A stretch of 64,000 nt of DNA from Bacillota bacterium. GTDB taxonomy: Bacteria; Bacillota_I; Bacilli_A; RF39; UBA660. Shown here in pieces: positions 20,020-28,404 of this stretch (its first letter is position 1; each line of letters opens with the position of its first letter). The stretch spans positions 1 through 64,000 of the forward strand of contig JAETPN010000003.1 in the NCBI GenBank assembly GCA_021771185.1, in the 5' to 3' direction. Below the pieces are notes generated by a model. It was given only the letters and a program-made list of their open reading frames with translations. It made no database searches and was not told where the DNA came from. Made by a program: the position numbers and the translations under genes.

Positions 20020-20691
20020 CTATTTATTCTTAGATAAATTATAACTGTTATCAATCAATTCATAAATTTCATTAATATCAACAGACCCATCTAACTTTAT
20101 AGTTATCCAATGTTTTTTATTCATGTGATAACCTGGAAAATATTTTTCGTGATCAACGATCTTTTCTATTCTTTCTGGTTCCAGCAATAAATCAATAATT
20201 TCAATCGTTCCTTCTTCTTTAATTCCTATTTTTGACTTCCCAACAACCAATAATGCTCCATACCATTTATTATTACTTTTGTTTCTCCATATAGCATTAT
20301 TGGAAAATTTCTCCCACAAAAATTCTAATTCATCATTATATTTCTGTCTAACATATTCAATAACAAGATTCGCATATTCACTTTTAAATATATTTTTAGA
20401 ACAACAGGTACTTTTTATTTTTTCAATCACCATATTATATTCTTCTCTAATTTTACCTACAAACTCTCCAGCCATACTTGTGACATAATAAGGCATAAAC
20501 TTTTCATTCGTAGAAAGTTCTACAACATCAGAAGTGACAATATTATTTCTATCTATTTTTATAATTAAAGAAAATTCGTTTTCCATGATGCTCGTTTCAT
20601 ATGTATAATAATCATTTTCATAAACAAATCCTAAGTATAATAATTTTTCAACATCTATTTTTACATTTTTAAATATTATATTATCTTCCAC
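20020..20691 (-). CDS. MmcQ/YjbR-like protein
   Basis: A 223-aa soluble protein whose C-terminal half (about 115-215) has the MmcQ/YjbR pattern: WRNKSNNKWYGALLVV, ILLEPE-like LLLEPERIEKIV, FPGYHMNKKHWITIKLDG and ELIDNSYNL. The N-terminal part (KNVKIDVEKLLYLGFVYEN...) is a separate small domain seen in longer Firmicutes members. The fold resembles CyaY; a DNA-binding role has been suggested for the family but not proven. It lies between the NrtR-like gene and the DUF1848 gene. Confidence 0.75.
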   Translation of the reverse strand: MEDNIIFKNVKIDVEKLLYLGFVYENDYYTYETSIMENEFSLIIKIDRNNIVTSDVVELSTNEKFMPYYVTSMAGEFVGKIREEYNMVIEKIKSTCCSKNIFKSEYANLVIEYVRQKYNDELEFLWEKFSNNAIWRNKSNNKWYGALLVVGKSKIGIKEEGTIEIIDLLLEPERIEKIVDHEKYFPGYHMNKKHWITIKLDGSVDINEIYELIDNSYNLSKNK

Positions 20692-20782
20692 GATATTACC
20701 TCTTCCCTATAAATATTTTAGAAAGGCAACACCCTTTCTTTAGTTTATAACATCATTACATCATGTTTTACAAAAAAACTCA

Positions 20783-21613
20783 TTATTCATCTTTATTGTT
20801 TTTATATTTAAATAATACGGATGGTCTATGCCCTCCACCGGTTTTCATTTTCGTTGTCTTTTCAACTTTATTGGCAATCATTCTTCTAAATGCAGGATCT
20901 AATAATTTTTTACCTAAGATAACCTCATATACTTGTTGTAATTCCCCTAAAGTAAAATATTCAGGCATCATATTAAAGACAATATCTGTATATTCTAATT
21001 TATTTTTAAGTCTTGATATACCACTTGCGATTACTAAAGGATGATCAAAAGCTAATTTATCATTTTCTAAAATATCATATTTATATCGATCCGTTGTCTT
21101 TTCTTGTAAGGCTTTTCCTATTTTAAATTTAATTTGTTCTAAACCATTATCCAGTGTAACGTCTATGGTTTCGTTATCTTCTAAGATCATAACATTAAAC
21201 CAAGACGCATTTTTAGCAATTTTTTCATTAAGTCTATTTTTATCAATTAAAGCCATGTAAGAAGTAGATACAACCCTCATTCTAGGATCTCTACTAGGAC
21301 TTCCAAAGGTATATAATTGTTCTAAATAAATATCGTGTAAGTTTGCTTCGTTAGCTAAAATTCTTTTTGCTGAATCTTCTATATCCTCATCAATTCCTAC
21401 AAATCCGCCAGGTAAACACCATTTATCCTTAAATGGATAGTTATCTCTTTTAACTAATAAAACACTAAAATGTTTTTTATTTAATTTACGATAATTATCT
21501 TGCATTTCATCAGAAACACTAAATATTAAAATGTCAGTAGTCATTGATAACTTTTCATACATACTTGAATCATAATCTTTTAAAAATTCTTCTTCTGATT
21601 TATATTCTTTCAT
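20783..21613 (-). CDS. nrtR: NrtR-type Nudix-winged-helix transcriptional regulator
   Basis: A 276-aa protein with the NrtR layout: a Nudix domain (about 25-165) followed by a winged helix (about 190-265). The Nudix box at 70-92 keeps Glu76 and Arg84, but the REUxEExGU core reads RILANEANL, so hydrolase activity is probably lost, as in NrtR sensors. The C-terminal half carries the diagnostic LKNKLEYTDIVFNMMPEYFT LGELQQVYE segment and GGGHRPSVLFKY. NrtR proteins bind ADP-ribose and repress NAD genes. The gene lies 152 bp beyond the nadD stop in the same direction. The palindromes before pncA are candidate targets. Confidence 0.87.
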   Translation of the reverse strand: MKEYKSEEEFLKDYDSSMYEKLSMTTDILIFSVSDEMQDNYRKLNKKHFSVLLVKRDNYPFKDKWCLPGGFVGIDEDIEDSAKRILANEANLHDIYLEQLYTFGSPSRDPRMRVVSTSYMALIDKNRLNEKIAKNASWFNVMILEDNETIDVTLDNGLEQIKFKIGKALQEKTTDRYKYDILENDKLAFDHPLVIASGISRLKNKLEYTDIVFNMMPEYFTLGELQQVYEVILGKKLLDPAFRRMIANKVEKTTKMKTGGGHRPSVLFKYKNNKDE

Positions 21614-21765
21614 AAATAATCACCATATTCCTCTTTTTAACAATTTGATTATAACTTATTTCTTAACTTTTTTCAATATACTGATTCCTTAACAATTGCG
21701 TATTATGATTAGGAAAATAGGGCGCACTAGAAAAGTATTTTTAATTCAATTGTTCCTCTGTAACA

Positions 21766-22335
21766 TTAACAATATAATTGGTTTCTCTTAATGTACTCTG
21801 CTACATTTATATCTAGGTCATCATTTACTATTTGGTTATTTAAGTCTTTCCTTATATTTGTTGAAGATACATTTTGAGGAAATATTTCAGTTAATATTAT
21901 ACCACTTGTATTTAAGTTATTAACCATTTCATCTAGATTATCATTATTTCTTTTAATAACTAATAACTTATAAGTTTCTAAAATATATTTATAGTTTTTC
22001 CAGGTGGTTATTTCTTTTAAATTATCGGAACCACAGATAAAATATATTTCATCGTTAGGATAAATACTTTTAAAGTAATCTAATGTTTGATAGGTATATG
22101 TTAAAATATTTTTAACTTCATAATCTGATACAAGAAGACTATCATTATTTTGAATCATTATTTCTAACATTTCTAAACGATGTTTTGCGTCAATTAAATC
22201 TTTTTTGTTATATTTATTTCCTGTAGGAACATAGATAACTTTATCTACATAATTTTTTTCTATTAATTCAAGAGCTATAGTTTTATGCATCTTATGAGGT
22301 GGATTAAATGAACCTCCAAATATACCTATCTTCAT
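21766..22335 (-). CDS. nadD: Nicotinate-nucleotide adenylyltransferase NadD
   Basis: A 189-aa nucleotidyltransferase of normal NadD size. It has the first signature GIFGGSFNPPHKMH (the usual GH after PxH reads MH) and the second signature NVSSTNIRKDLN. FICGSDNLKEITTWKN sits between. It converts NaMN plus ATP to NaAD, the fourth step of the Preiss-Handler route encoded by this operon. Only 1 bp separates it from the prs-like gene upstream. Confidence 0.93.
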   Translation of the reverse strand: MKIGIFGGSFNPPHKMHKTIALELIEKNYVDKVIYVPTGNKYNKKDLIDAKHRLEMLEIMIQNNDSLLVSDYEVKNILTYTYQTLDYFKSIYPNDEIYFICGSDNLKEITTWKNYKYILETYKLLVIKRNNDNLDEMVNNLNTSGIILTEIFPQNVSSTNIRKDLNNQIVNDDLDINVAEYIKRNQLYC

Positions 22336-22336
22336 A

Positions 22337-23407
22337 TTATTTCTTCCTATCTATTTTTTTCAATATCTTTTCTTTATCATCAAATATACTTTTTAATGAT
22401 TCTTTTTTATGTAAAGTATTTATTATATTAGCAAGTCTTACAGAACAATCTACTTCTTCATACCATGGTTCATTTTTTATTAAATCAGGTACGTAAGATA
22501 AATTGGTTGAGTAAAGCTTATCAAATAAACCGTTATTATATCCCTCAATAAATTTTTTTGGTCCTTCGGTTAAAAGTGCGAAGGTTGATACAAGATATAC
22601 TCTATTAGCACCATGTTGTTTTAAATAATCTGCTACTTCTAACATAGATGATCCACTTGCGATCATATCGTCTACAACTATAATATCTTTTCCTTTAACA
22701 TCAGAACCTAAATAAACATGTTCAACAATGGGATTTTTACCATTAATAACTTTAGTTAAATCTCTCCTCTTATAGAAAACCCCTACATCACAATGTAATA
22801 TTTCGGCATAATATCTTGCCCTTTCCATGGCTCCCATATCAGGACTTATTACTAGTAAATTATTTATGTCTTCTTTTTCTACAAGTTTATTTAATATATC
22901 GTGAGCAACATAGAAATTTTCAAATGGAAGATTTGGTATAGCATTAGCTACATTTGGATCATGGGCATCAAATGTGACAATATGGTTAACTCCTAATGCT
23001 TCTAATTCTTTTAAAGCAATAGCACAATCTAAAGATTCTTTTCCTTTTCTTTTATGTTGTCTTGACTCATATAAAAGGGGCATAATTAAAGTTATTTTAG
23101 AAGCATATCCACTAATGGCAGATATAACTCTTTTAATATCTTGAAAATGTTCATCTGGTGCCATGTGATGAGTAAATCCATGCATATCATAAGTAATATT
23201 GTAATTTCCTACATCACTTAAAATATAAATATCTTTACCCCTTACAGTACCATTGATTTTTATCTTTCCTTCACCATTTGAAAATCTATCCCTTTTAATT
23301 GGAATAATATATGATTTATCATTTTTATTTAATTCTCTCAAACATGCATTTGTTTTATTCCCAAAATCTTCAATATTATCTAAAACAATTAATTTTAAAT
23401 CTTCCAT
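22337..23407 (-). CDS. Divergent ribose-phosphate pyrophosphokinase (PRPP synthase-like)
   Basis: A 356-aa Prs-family enzyme. The catalytic KRR is present in GVFYKRRDL, the PRPP loop in DIIVVDDMIASGSSMLE, and the metal site as TFDAHDPNVANAIP (DAH where housekeeping Prs has DLH). The ATP-binding FGYARQDRR of standard Prs is replaced by LLYESRQHKRKG, and the C-terminal tail is extended. The obvious role is supplying PRPP to PncB in the same operon. Prs relatives are also used by phages to pyrophosphorylate ADP-ribose, so its substrate should be tested. It lies 15 bp from nadE and 1 bp from nadD. Confidence 0.85.
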   Translation of the reverse strand: MEDLKLIVLDNIEDFGNKTNACLRELNKNDKSYIIPIKRDRFSNGEGKIKINGTVRGKDIYILSDVGNYNITYDMHGFTHHMAPDEHFQDIKRVISAISGYASKITLIMPLLYESRQHKRKGKESLDCAIALKELEALGVNHIVTFDAHDPNVANAIPNLPFENFYVAHDILNKLVEKEDINNLLVISPDMGAMERARYYAEILHCDVGVFYKRRDLTKVINGKNPIVEHVYLGSDVKGKDIIVVDDMIASGSSMLEVADYLKQHGANRVYLVSTFALLTEGPKKFIEGYNNGLFDKLYSTNLSYVPDLIKNEPWYEEVDCSVRLANIINTLHKKESLKSIFDDKEKILKKIDRKK

Positions 23408-23422
23408 TTAACTTCCTACTTT

Positions 23423-24181
23423 CTATTGTTTTCTATAAGTGGGTATATTAAACTTATGTGAATTATTTTGATGTAATTGTTTTACTCTTTTTCTAGCTAT
23501 TTCACTTGTATTTCTTCCTTCGTTTTCAATCACATCAGCTATTTCACTGTATTTAACTCCTAATTTATCTTCATCACTAAGTCCACTTAAGCCATCATCT
23601 GGTGTTTTGTGAACAATATGTGATGGAACTCCTATAGCTTCACCAACAGCAATAACTTGATCCACTGTTAAATCTGTTAATACTTGAATATCGGCAACAT
23701 TATCGCCACCTTTGGTAAAATATCCAACATATACTTCGCATTTATTACTTGTTCCAGGAACAATATATACGCCTTTATTTTTCTTGCTTAAATAGGCAGC
23801 ATAATAATATAACGTTGACATTCTAAGTCTTGGCTTAATATTAATATTGGCATCTTTTAAATCTTCCTGTTCTGGATGATTTAATTCTTTAAACTGGTTA
23901 ACATAATTATCATATACACCAGTTAAATCAAATTCTTTTAGTTCAAAATCAAAATGATTTGAAAGCTCTATAGCATTTTGTTTATCTTCCTCTTTAGAGT
24001 GACATGGCATCCAAATTCCCGTAACATTTTCTTTTCCTAAAGCGGATACGAATAATCCTGCTACAACGGCTGAATCCTTTCCACCACTAATTCCGATTAC
24101 AGCTCCTTTTAAATTACTTTTTGCATAGTAATTTCTTATAAATTCAATAATTTCATTAGCTGTTTTTTTTGCATCAAACAT
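23423..24181 (-). CDS. nadE: NH3-dependent NAD+ synthetase NadE
   Basis: A 252-aa short-form NadE with no glutaminase domain. The ATP pyrophosphatase loop is GISGGKDSAVVAGLF, followed by KPRLRMSTLYYYAAYL and VPGTSNKCEVYVGYFTKGGD, then the lid region SGLSDEDKLGVKYSEIADVI. It amidates NaAD to NAD using ammonia and ATP, the last step of the operon's pathway. Gaps to its neighbours are 17 and 15 bp. Confidence 0.95.
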   Translation of the reverse strand: MFDAKKTANEIIEFIRNYYAKSNLKGAVIGISGGKDSAVVAGLFVSALGKENVTGIWMPCHSKEEDKQNAIELSNHFDFELKEFDLTGVYDNYVNQFKELNHPEQEDLKDANINIKPRLRMSTLYYYAAYLSKKNKGVYIVPGTSNKCEVYVGYFTKGGDNVADIQVLTDLTVDQVIAVGEAIGVPSHIVHKTPDDGLSGLSDEDKLGVKYSEIADVIENEGRNTSEIARKRVKQLHQNNSHKFNIPTYRKQ

Positions 24182-24198
24182 AATAATTTCCTTTCTGT

Positions 24199-24792
24199 TT
24201 AAAGTTCTTTTATTAAACTTATACCTTTTTCTATCGCATAAGCGGAGTTTAATCCTTTGATATAATTATTTTCTATTAACCATTTTAATTCATCAAAATC
24301 AACTAAAATGTATTTAATGAATTCCCCTTCATCCAAATTTTGTTCCTTTATTTTTTTACAGTTGAGTGCTAGAAAATAGTGATTATATGCTGCTGAACAT
24401 CCTTGATCTTGATAAAAACTACCTAGTGATATAAGTTCTTTTGCCTCATATCCTGTTTCTTCTAATAATTCCCTTCTTGCTGCTAAAGAGGGTTGTTCAT
24501 TCTTTTCAATATATCCTGCTGGAAGTCCAATATCTACTGTTTCTTTTGTAAATACCCTTGGTTCTATGGCTAAAATAAATTCTTTATCTTGAGTCACAGC
24601 AAATATGATTGCTGCACTTCCATTGGACCCACCTTTTAATAATTTTTCTCTAGTAATTTTATGACCATTATTCAAATGGCAATAATATGATTCTATGCTT
24701 AAAAATTGACTTTCTTTTTCTAACTTATCAAAATTTACTGTTTTTAATTCTTCTAAATATTGTTTTATTTGTTCTATTTTTTCTTCTCTCAT
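24199..24792 (-). CDS. Nudix hydrolase, ADP-ribose pyrophosphatase type
   Basis: A 197-aa Nudix enzyme with a complete box at 93-115 (Gx5E then RRELLEETGY), all catalytic glutamates present. The upstream GLPAG and downstream SLGSFYQDQGCSAAYNHYFLA fit the ADP-ribose pyrophosphatase branch. It would split ADP-ribose to AMP and ribose-5-phosphate, removing the likely NrtR effector and feeding the Prs step. It starts 1 bp after the pncB stop, so it is tightly coupled. Confidence 0.85.
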   Translation of the reverse strand: MREEKIEQIKQYLEELKTVNFDKLEKESQFLSIESYYCHLNNGHKITREKLLKGGSNGSAAIIFAVTQDKEFILAIEPRVFTKETVDIGLPAGYIEKNEQPSLAARRELLEETGYEAKELISLGSFYQDQGCSAAYNHYFLALNCKKIKEQNLDEGEFIKYILVDFDELKWLIENNYIKGLNSAYAIEKGISLIKEL

Positions 24793-24793
24793 A

Positions 24794-26266
24794 TTACATC
24801 TTTTTTACCAATTTTTTAGCATTCATAATCGTATCATTTTTAAAGTTAACATAGTCTTCTGTACCATCAACATAATATTCATGTGGCATTTTGGTTCTTT
24901 TTACTTCTGGATATAGTTTGCCCATTTGTTCATCACAATATTTTCTTTTATCTGCGATTTCTGGGTCATCATAAACAAGTTCTCCTCTTACGAAGATTGG
25001 TTTTTGAAGTTCAACTAGTTCAAAGTCTTCGATTGTGGTTCTTTTTAAATAATCTGTTACACTTACGATTGTTAATTTATCTCTATTTAATTTTTCATCT
25101 CTTCTAGTCATTACATCAGCAAGTGCAAATCCCGTTTTTTTATCATAAGCACGATATAGTTTTTTATGATCTGGATTAACAATTTTAATTGTGTCATTAC
25201 TTAATTTAATTTTTGGTACCCATACACCATTTTCACATAAAGCTACTTCTTTATAAACACAACCCATTCTTCCTTCTGGTTTAGAAATATTATCACCAAC
25301 ACCTAAACTGTCAAATTTAGCCCCTTGGATGATTAATGATTCAATAGTTTCAGCTGTTAGTCCATTACTTAAACATATTTTAGCCTGTGGAAAACCAGCT
25401 GCATCTAACATTTTTCTAGATTCCTTACTTAAATACGCTAAATCACCTGAGTCAATACGAATTCCAATGTTATTTGTATTCATTCCATTTTCTCTCATAT
25501 ATTCAAATACTTTAATAGCATTTGGTACTCCACTTTTTAATGTGTCTATGGTATCAACAAGTAGAATACAGTTATTAGGATAAACTTTAGCATAACTTAA
25601 GAAAGCATCATATTCGGTTGGATAAGACTCAATCCAGCTGTGGGCTTGTGTTCCCATAGCTTTCATATTTAACATATCAGAGGCCATTATATTACTTGTT
25701 CCCATACAACCAGCCATGATTCCATAAATAGAAGCATCAATTGCGGCTTCACATCCGTCCGCTCTTCTGGCTCCAAATTCCATAATTCCTACATTTTCGG
25801 GTGTTGCTTCAACAATTCTTCTAGCCCCTGTTGCGTGTTCCATCGCTCCATTAACCATCGATAGAATTGCCGTTTCAACGATTTGGGCTTCAATTAGAGG
25901 TGCCTTTACAGTAATGATTGGTTCATTTGGAAATACAGGTGTACCATCTGGTATAGCATAAATATCTCCAGTAAATTTAAAATCTTTTAAATATTCAATA
26001 AATTCTTCAGAATATCCTTTTCTTCTAAAATAATTTAATGCTTGCTCATCAAATTTGAAGTTTTCTATAAAGGGGATTATTTTATCAAGACCTGCCATAA
26101 CCGCATACCCTCCACCATTAGGGATGCGTCTAAAAAACACATCAAATACGGCTTCTTCATTTTGCTTATTATTCATAAAATAACCGTTTGCCATAGTCAT
26201 CTCATATTCATCTGTCATTGTTGTATAATTTCTTGGTAATCTTTCATATCCATTATATATTTTCAT
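24794..26266 (-). CDS. pncB: Nicotinate phosphoribosyltransferase PncB
   Basis: A 490-aa enzyme of the Gram-positive NAPRTase length. Recognisable segments are NYTTMTDEYEMTMANGYF at the start, VFDVFFRRIPNGGGYAVMAGL, EFGARRADG, ACMGTSN-like AGCMGTSNIMAS, MGTQAHSWI and LVDTIDTLKSGVPNAIKV, plus the phosphate-binding IRIDSGDLAYLS. It joins nicotinate and PRPP to NaMN with ATP. The gene lies 11 bp downstream of pncA. Confidence 0.95.
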   Translation of the reverse strand: MKIYNGYERLPRNYTTMTDEYEMTMANGYFMNNKQNEEAVFDVFFRRIPNGGGYAVMAGLDKIIPFIENFKFDEQALNYFRRKGYSEEFIEYLKDFKFTGDIYAIPDGTPVFPNEPIITVKAPLIEAQIVETAILSMVNGAMEHATGARRIVEATPENVGIMEFGARRADGCEAAIDASIYGIMAGCMGTSNIMASDMLNMKAMGTQAHSWIESYPTEYDAFLSYAKVYPNNCILLVDTIDTLKSGVPNAIKVFEYMRENGMNTNNIGIRIDSGDLAYLSKESRKMLDAAGFPQAKICLSNGLTAETIESLIIQGAKFDSLGVGDNISKPEGRMGCVYKEVALCENGVWVPKIKLSNDTIKIVNPDHKKLYRAYDKKTGFALADVMTRRDEKLNRDKLTIVSVTDYLKRTTIEDFELVELQKPIFVRGELVYDDPEIADKRKYCDEQMGKLYPEVKRTKMPHEYYVDGTEDYVNFKNDTIMNAKKLVKKM

Positions 26267-26277
26267 ATTTTTAACTC

Positions 26278-26952
26278 CTATCTTTTAAGACCAAAAGTCT
26301 TTTCTTTTTCTTCTAATTCTTCATAGTTTTCAACAACATTAATTCCAGCTTGGGCCATAACTTTATATGCGATATCTAACCATTCTTCTCTACTGTGTCC
26401 TGGTGCATCAAAGGTATCTATCATATTTTTGATAACAAATAATTTAACTTCTTTATTTATTTGATCTAAATATCTGGCATAAGTTCTTGCGAAATCCATT
26501 ACACATAAGTCTGCACATACACCTACGAATATTACTTCTTTTAATGCCTTTAACTTTTTAATATCTTCTCCAACATTTCCTGTAAGCATACCATTGATAC
26601 AATTTTTGTAATATGTATTCGTATTAACTTTAGTTTGTTCAGGTAATAATTCTGGGATTAATTCAGCTTCTGAAGTCCCCATAACACAATGTTTAGGATA
26701 ACTTTTAAATTCTAGGGCATCTTCTCCATGTCCTTCTAATATAAAATTTATTTGTCCTTTTTCTTTTCTAATTTTTTCAATAAGTCTTAATTGTTCTGGT
26801 ACTAAAGCGTTATATGTTGGGTTTGCCATTGCACCGAAATTAACAAAGCCATTATTCATATCAATAACATGTAAAGCCTTTTCAATTTCTTCTAAGTTTA
26901 TCATTTCCTCTTTAATTCTTTCTTCTTTTCTTTGGTTTTCAACATTTTTCAT
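26278..26952 (-). CDS. pncA: Nicotinamidase PncA (isochorismatase-like)
   Basis: A 224-aa cysteine hydrolase. Catalytic residues are visible as Asp in VIDMNNGFVNFG, Lys in NTYYKNCINGM and Cys in IFVGVCADLCVMDFARTY. It deamidates nicotinamide to nicotinate and is the first gene of the NAD operon. A longer frame begins at 27018, but its extra residues translate the palindromic leader. The ATG at 26952 has GAAGGA 6-8 nt upstream and starts the conserved protein, so I use it. The N-terminal 30 residues are an uncommon charged extension (KNVENQRKEERIKEEMIN). Confidence 0.85.
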   Translation of the reverse strand: MKNVENQRKEERIKEEMINLEEIEKALHVIDMNNGFVNFGAMANPTYNALVPEQLRLIEKIRKEKGQINFILEGHGEDALEFKSYPKHCVMGTSEAELIPELLPEQTKVNTNTYYKNCINGMLTGNVGEDIKKLKALKEVIFVGVCADLCVMDFARTYARYLDQINKEVKLFVIKNMIDTFDAPGHSREEWLDIAYKVMAQAGINVVENYEELEEKEKTFGLKR

Positions 26953-26983
26953 ATTATTTCCTTCTTTCTTTTTTGTTTTTATC

Positions 26984-27002
26984 TTTTTGTTAATAACAAA
27001 AA
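26984..27002. promoter_or_regulatory. Palindrome in the pncA leader, candidate NrtR operator
   Basis: TTTTTGTTAATAACAAAAA is a perfect odd-centred palindrome, 31-50 nt upstream of the chosen pncA start. Its core GTTAATAAC recurs at the promoter (ACTTGTTATTAACA at 27085-27098). Confidence 0.6.
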
Positions 27003-27005
27003 CCA

Positions 27006-27098
27006 AAATTTTAAACAAGTTATTTTGATACTTGTTATTATTATTTTGTTAAAAACATAAGTTAAATTTTAAACAAGTTTGCTCACTTGTTATTAACA
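27006..27098. promoter_or_regulatory. Two 58-bp-spaced inverted-repeat units in the NAD operon leader
   Basis: The block AAATTTTAAACAAGT occurs at 27006-27020 and 27064-27078. Each copy opens an inverted repeat, AACAAGT ... ACTTGTT, at 27014-27036 (9-nt centre) and 27072-27091 (6-nt centre). The distal copy touches the predicted transcription start. This suits repeated repressor sites or a double stem-loop leader RNA. Confidence 0.65.
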
Positions 27099-27126
27099 TT
27101 TTATTAAAAACAATCAGATTTGTCAA
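27098..27126 (-). promoter_or_regulatory. Promoter of the pncA-pncB-nudix-nadE-prs-nadD operon
   Basis: Minus-strand consensus -35 TTGACA (27121-27126), a 17-bp spacer and -10 TAAAAT (27098-27103). The predicted start is near 27090, giving a leader of about 140 nt that contains all the palindromes. A promoter this close to consensus fits control by a repressor. Confidence 0.75.
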
Positions 27127-27156
27127 CACTTTTTTGAAAATTTTTTTAAAAAATTT

Positions 27157-27300
27157 ATCTTAGGGGTTTTTCGACGTTTATTTTTATAAAGTAAAACATT
27201 TGAAACATAACTAAATCGACTGTAATGTTTTGTCACACCAAACATTTTTTCATCACTAATTATCATAAAAAAATATTAACAATTTAATGTTAATACTTTT
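27157..27300. repeat. Direct repeat A (about 144 bp) downstream of the Fic gene
   Basis: It is nearly the same as 28405-28549 in the same orientation. Long identical blocks include ACATTTGAAACATAACTAAA, TTTGTCACACCAAACATTTT and ATCACTAATTATCATAAAAA. It also contains the inverted repeat ATTAACA ... TGTTAAT. The pair brackets the Fic gene. Confidence 0.85.
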
Positions 27301-27326
27301 ATTTACCTAAATACTTATATATAAAT

Positions 27327-28322
27327 CTATTCCTTATAATACGTTTGATTCTTACTTGTTGGATTGTCTGGAAAAGTCATTTTAATAACTCCACTTTCTA
27401 GCGCTGGTGCTAAATAGTTTTCTCTCAATGACTTTCTGGATTTCATTCCTAACAATTCCATTAATTCAATAGCTGTATATGGAACACCACTTTCCATAAC
27501 ATCTAATAATTTCTTAGTATATATATTGATATGAGTTATTTGTGTGTTAACTCCTTCTATCAGTCCATCTAATACTTCATCGATCATTTTTAACATAAAT
27601 TCAATAAATTCAGTTGATTCTCCCTTACTATTACAATTTTGAATTGTTTTATAGTAATCTTCTTGATATTTCTTTATTTCTGATTCGATTGGAACATATT
27701 CAAATAATGCTTCCCAATTTGAAAGTATAACGTTTTGCCATAATCTTGCTGTTCGTCCATTTCCATCACTAAAAGGATGAATAAATACAAATTCATAATG
27801 AAATATGGAAGATAATATTAAAGGATGTATTTCATCTTTATTTAACTTCATCCAATTAAATAGTTGATCCATTAATCCATCTACTTGTTCTGGCGGTGGA
27901 CATATGAAGATACAATTACCATGTTCATCAAAAACACCTTCTCCACCTTTTCTAAAATTGCCGGAGTCTTCAACTGTTAAATAAGTTAATAATCCATGCA
28001 TTTTCTTCAAATCATTTATTGAATAAGGATTAGCATCTTTGATTTTTAAATATGCATTATAAGCATTTTGGACTTCTTGAATTTCATTTTTAGGACCAAT
28101 GACTACTTTACCATCAATAATGTCTTTCACTTGATTAAAAGATAATGAGTTTGCTTCAATAGCTAATGATGAATGAATAGACTTTATTCTATTATTTCTT
28201 CTTAATACTGGCATTCTATCTAAATCTTTATAATTATCTAGCTTCCCTATTTTTTTCATAATAGAAGATATTCTATCTAACATTATGTTTGTAATAGTGA
28301 ATGGCGGCACAAAATTATCCAT
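27327..28322 (-). CDS. Fic family protein (predicted AMPylase or similar)
   Basis: A 331-aa class II-type Fic protein. The active loop is complete: FIHPFSDGNGRTARLWQ (HPFxxGNGRxxR). The self-inhibitory helix is recognisable as SSLAIEANSLSFNQV, with Ala where IEGN usually has Gly. An N-terminal helical segment and a C-terminal winged-helix-like part (AIELMELLGMKSRKSLRENYL) complete the usual architecture. Fic enzymes transfer AMP or other groups to protein hydroxyls and some act as toxins. No separate antitoxin gene is visible, as expected when the inhibitory helix is internal. The gene lies between two 144-bp direct repeats. Confidence 0.9.
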   Translation of the reverse strand: MDNFVPPFTITNIMLDRISSIMKKIGKLDNYKDLDRMPVLRRNNRIKSIHSSLAIEANSLSFNQVKDIIDGKVVIGPKNEIQEVQNAYNAYLKIKDANPYSINDLKKMHGLLTYLTVEDSGNFRKGGEGVFDEHGNCIFICPPPEQVDGLMDQLFNWMKLNKDEIHPLILSSIFHYEFVFIHPFSDGNGRTARLWQNVILSNWEALFEYVPIESEIKKYQEDYYKTIQNCNSKGESTEFIEFMLKMIDEVLDGLIEGVNTQITHINIYTKKLLDVMESGVPYTAIELMELLGMKSRKSLRENYLAPALESGVIKMTFPDNPTSKNQTYYKE

Positions 28323-28404
28323 TTAAATCACCTCGTTTTTATACTATATATTATACTATTTTTGATTTTTATAGTCAATTATCTTAGGTGTTTTCTTGGG
28401 TGTT

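Noticed and set aside
20783-26952. NAD operon as a phage-type NAD reconstitution (NARP) defence-evasion module
   Set aside because: NadD, NadE, PncA and PncB are ordinary Preiss-Handler enzymes and no phage genes are near; only the prs-like gene keeps the question open.
26953-27018. Longer pncA start at 27018
   Set aside because: The extra residues translate the palindromic leader; a proper ribosome site precedes the ATG at 26952.
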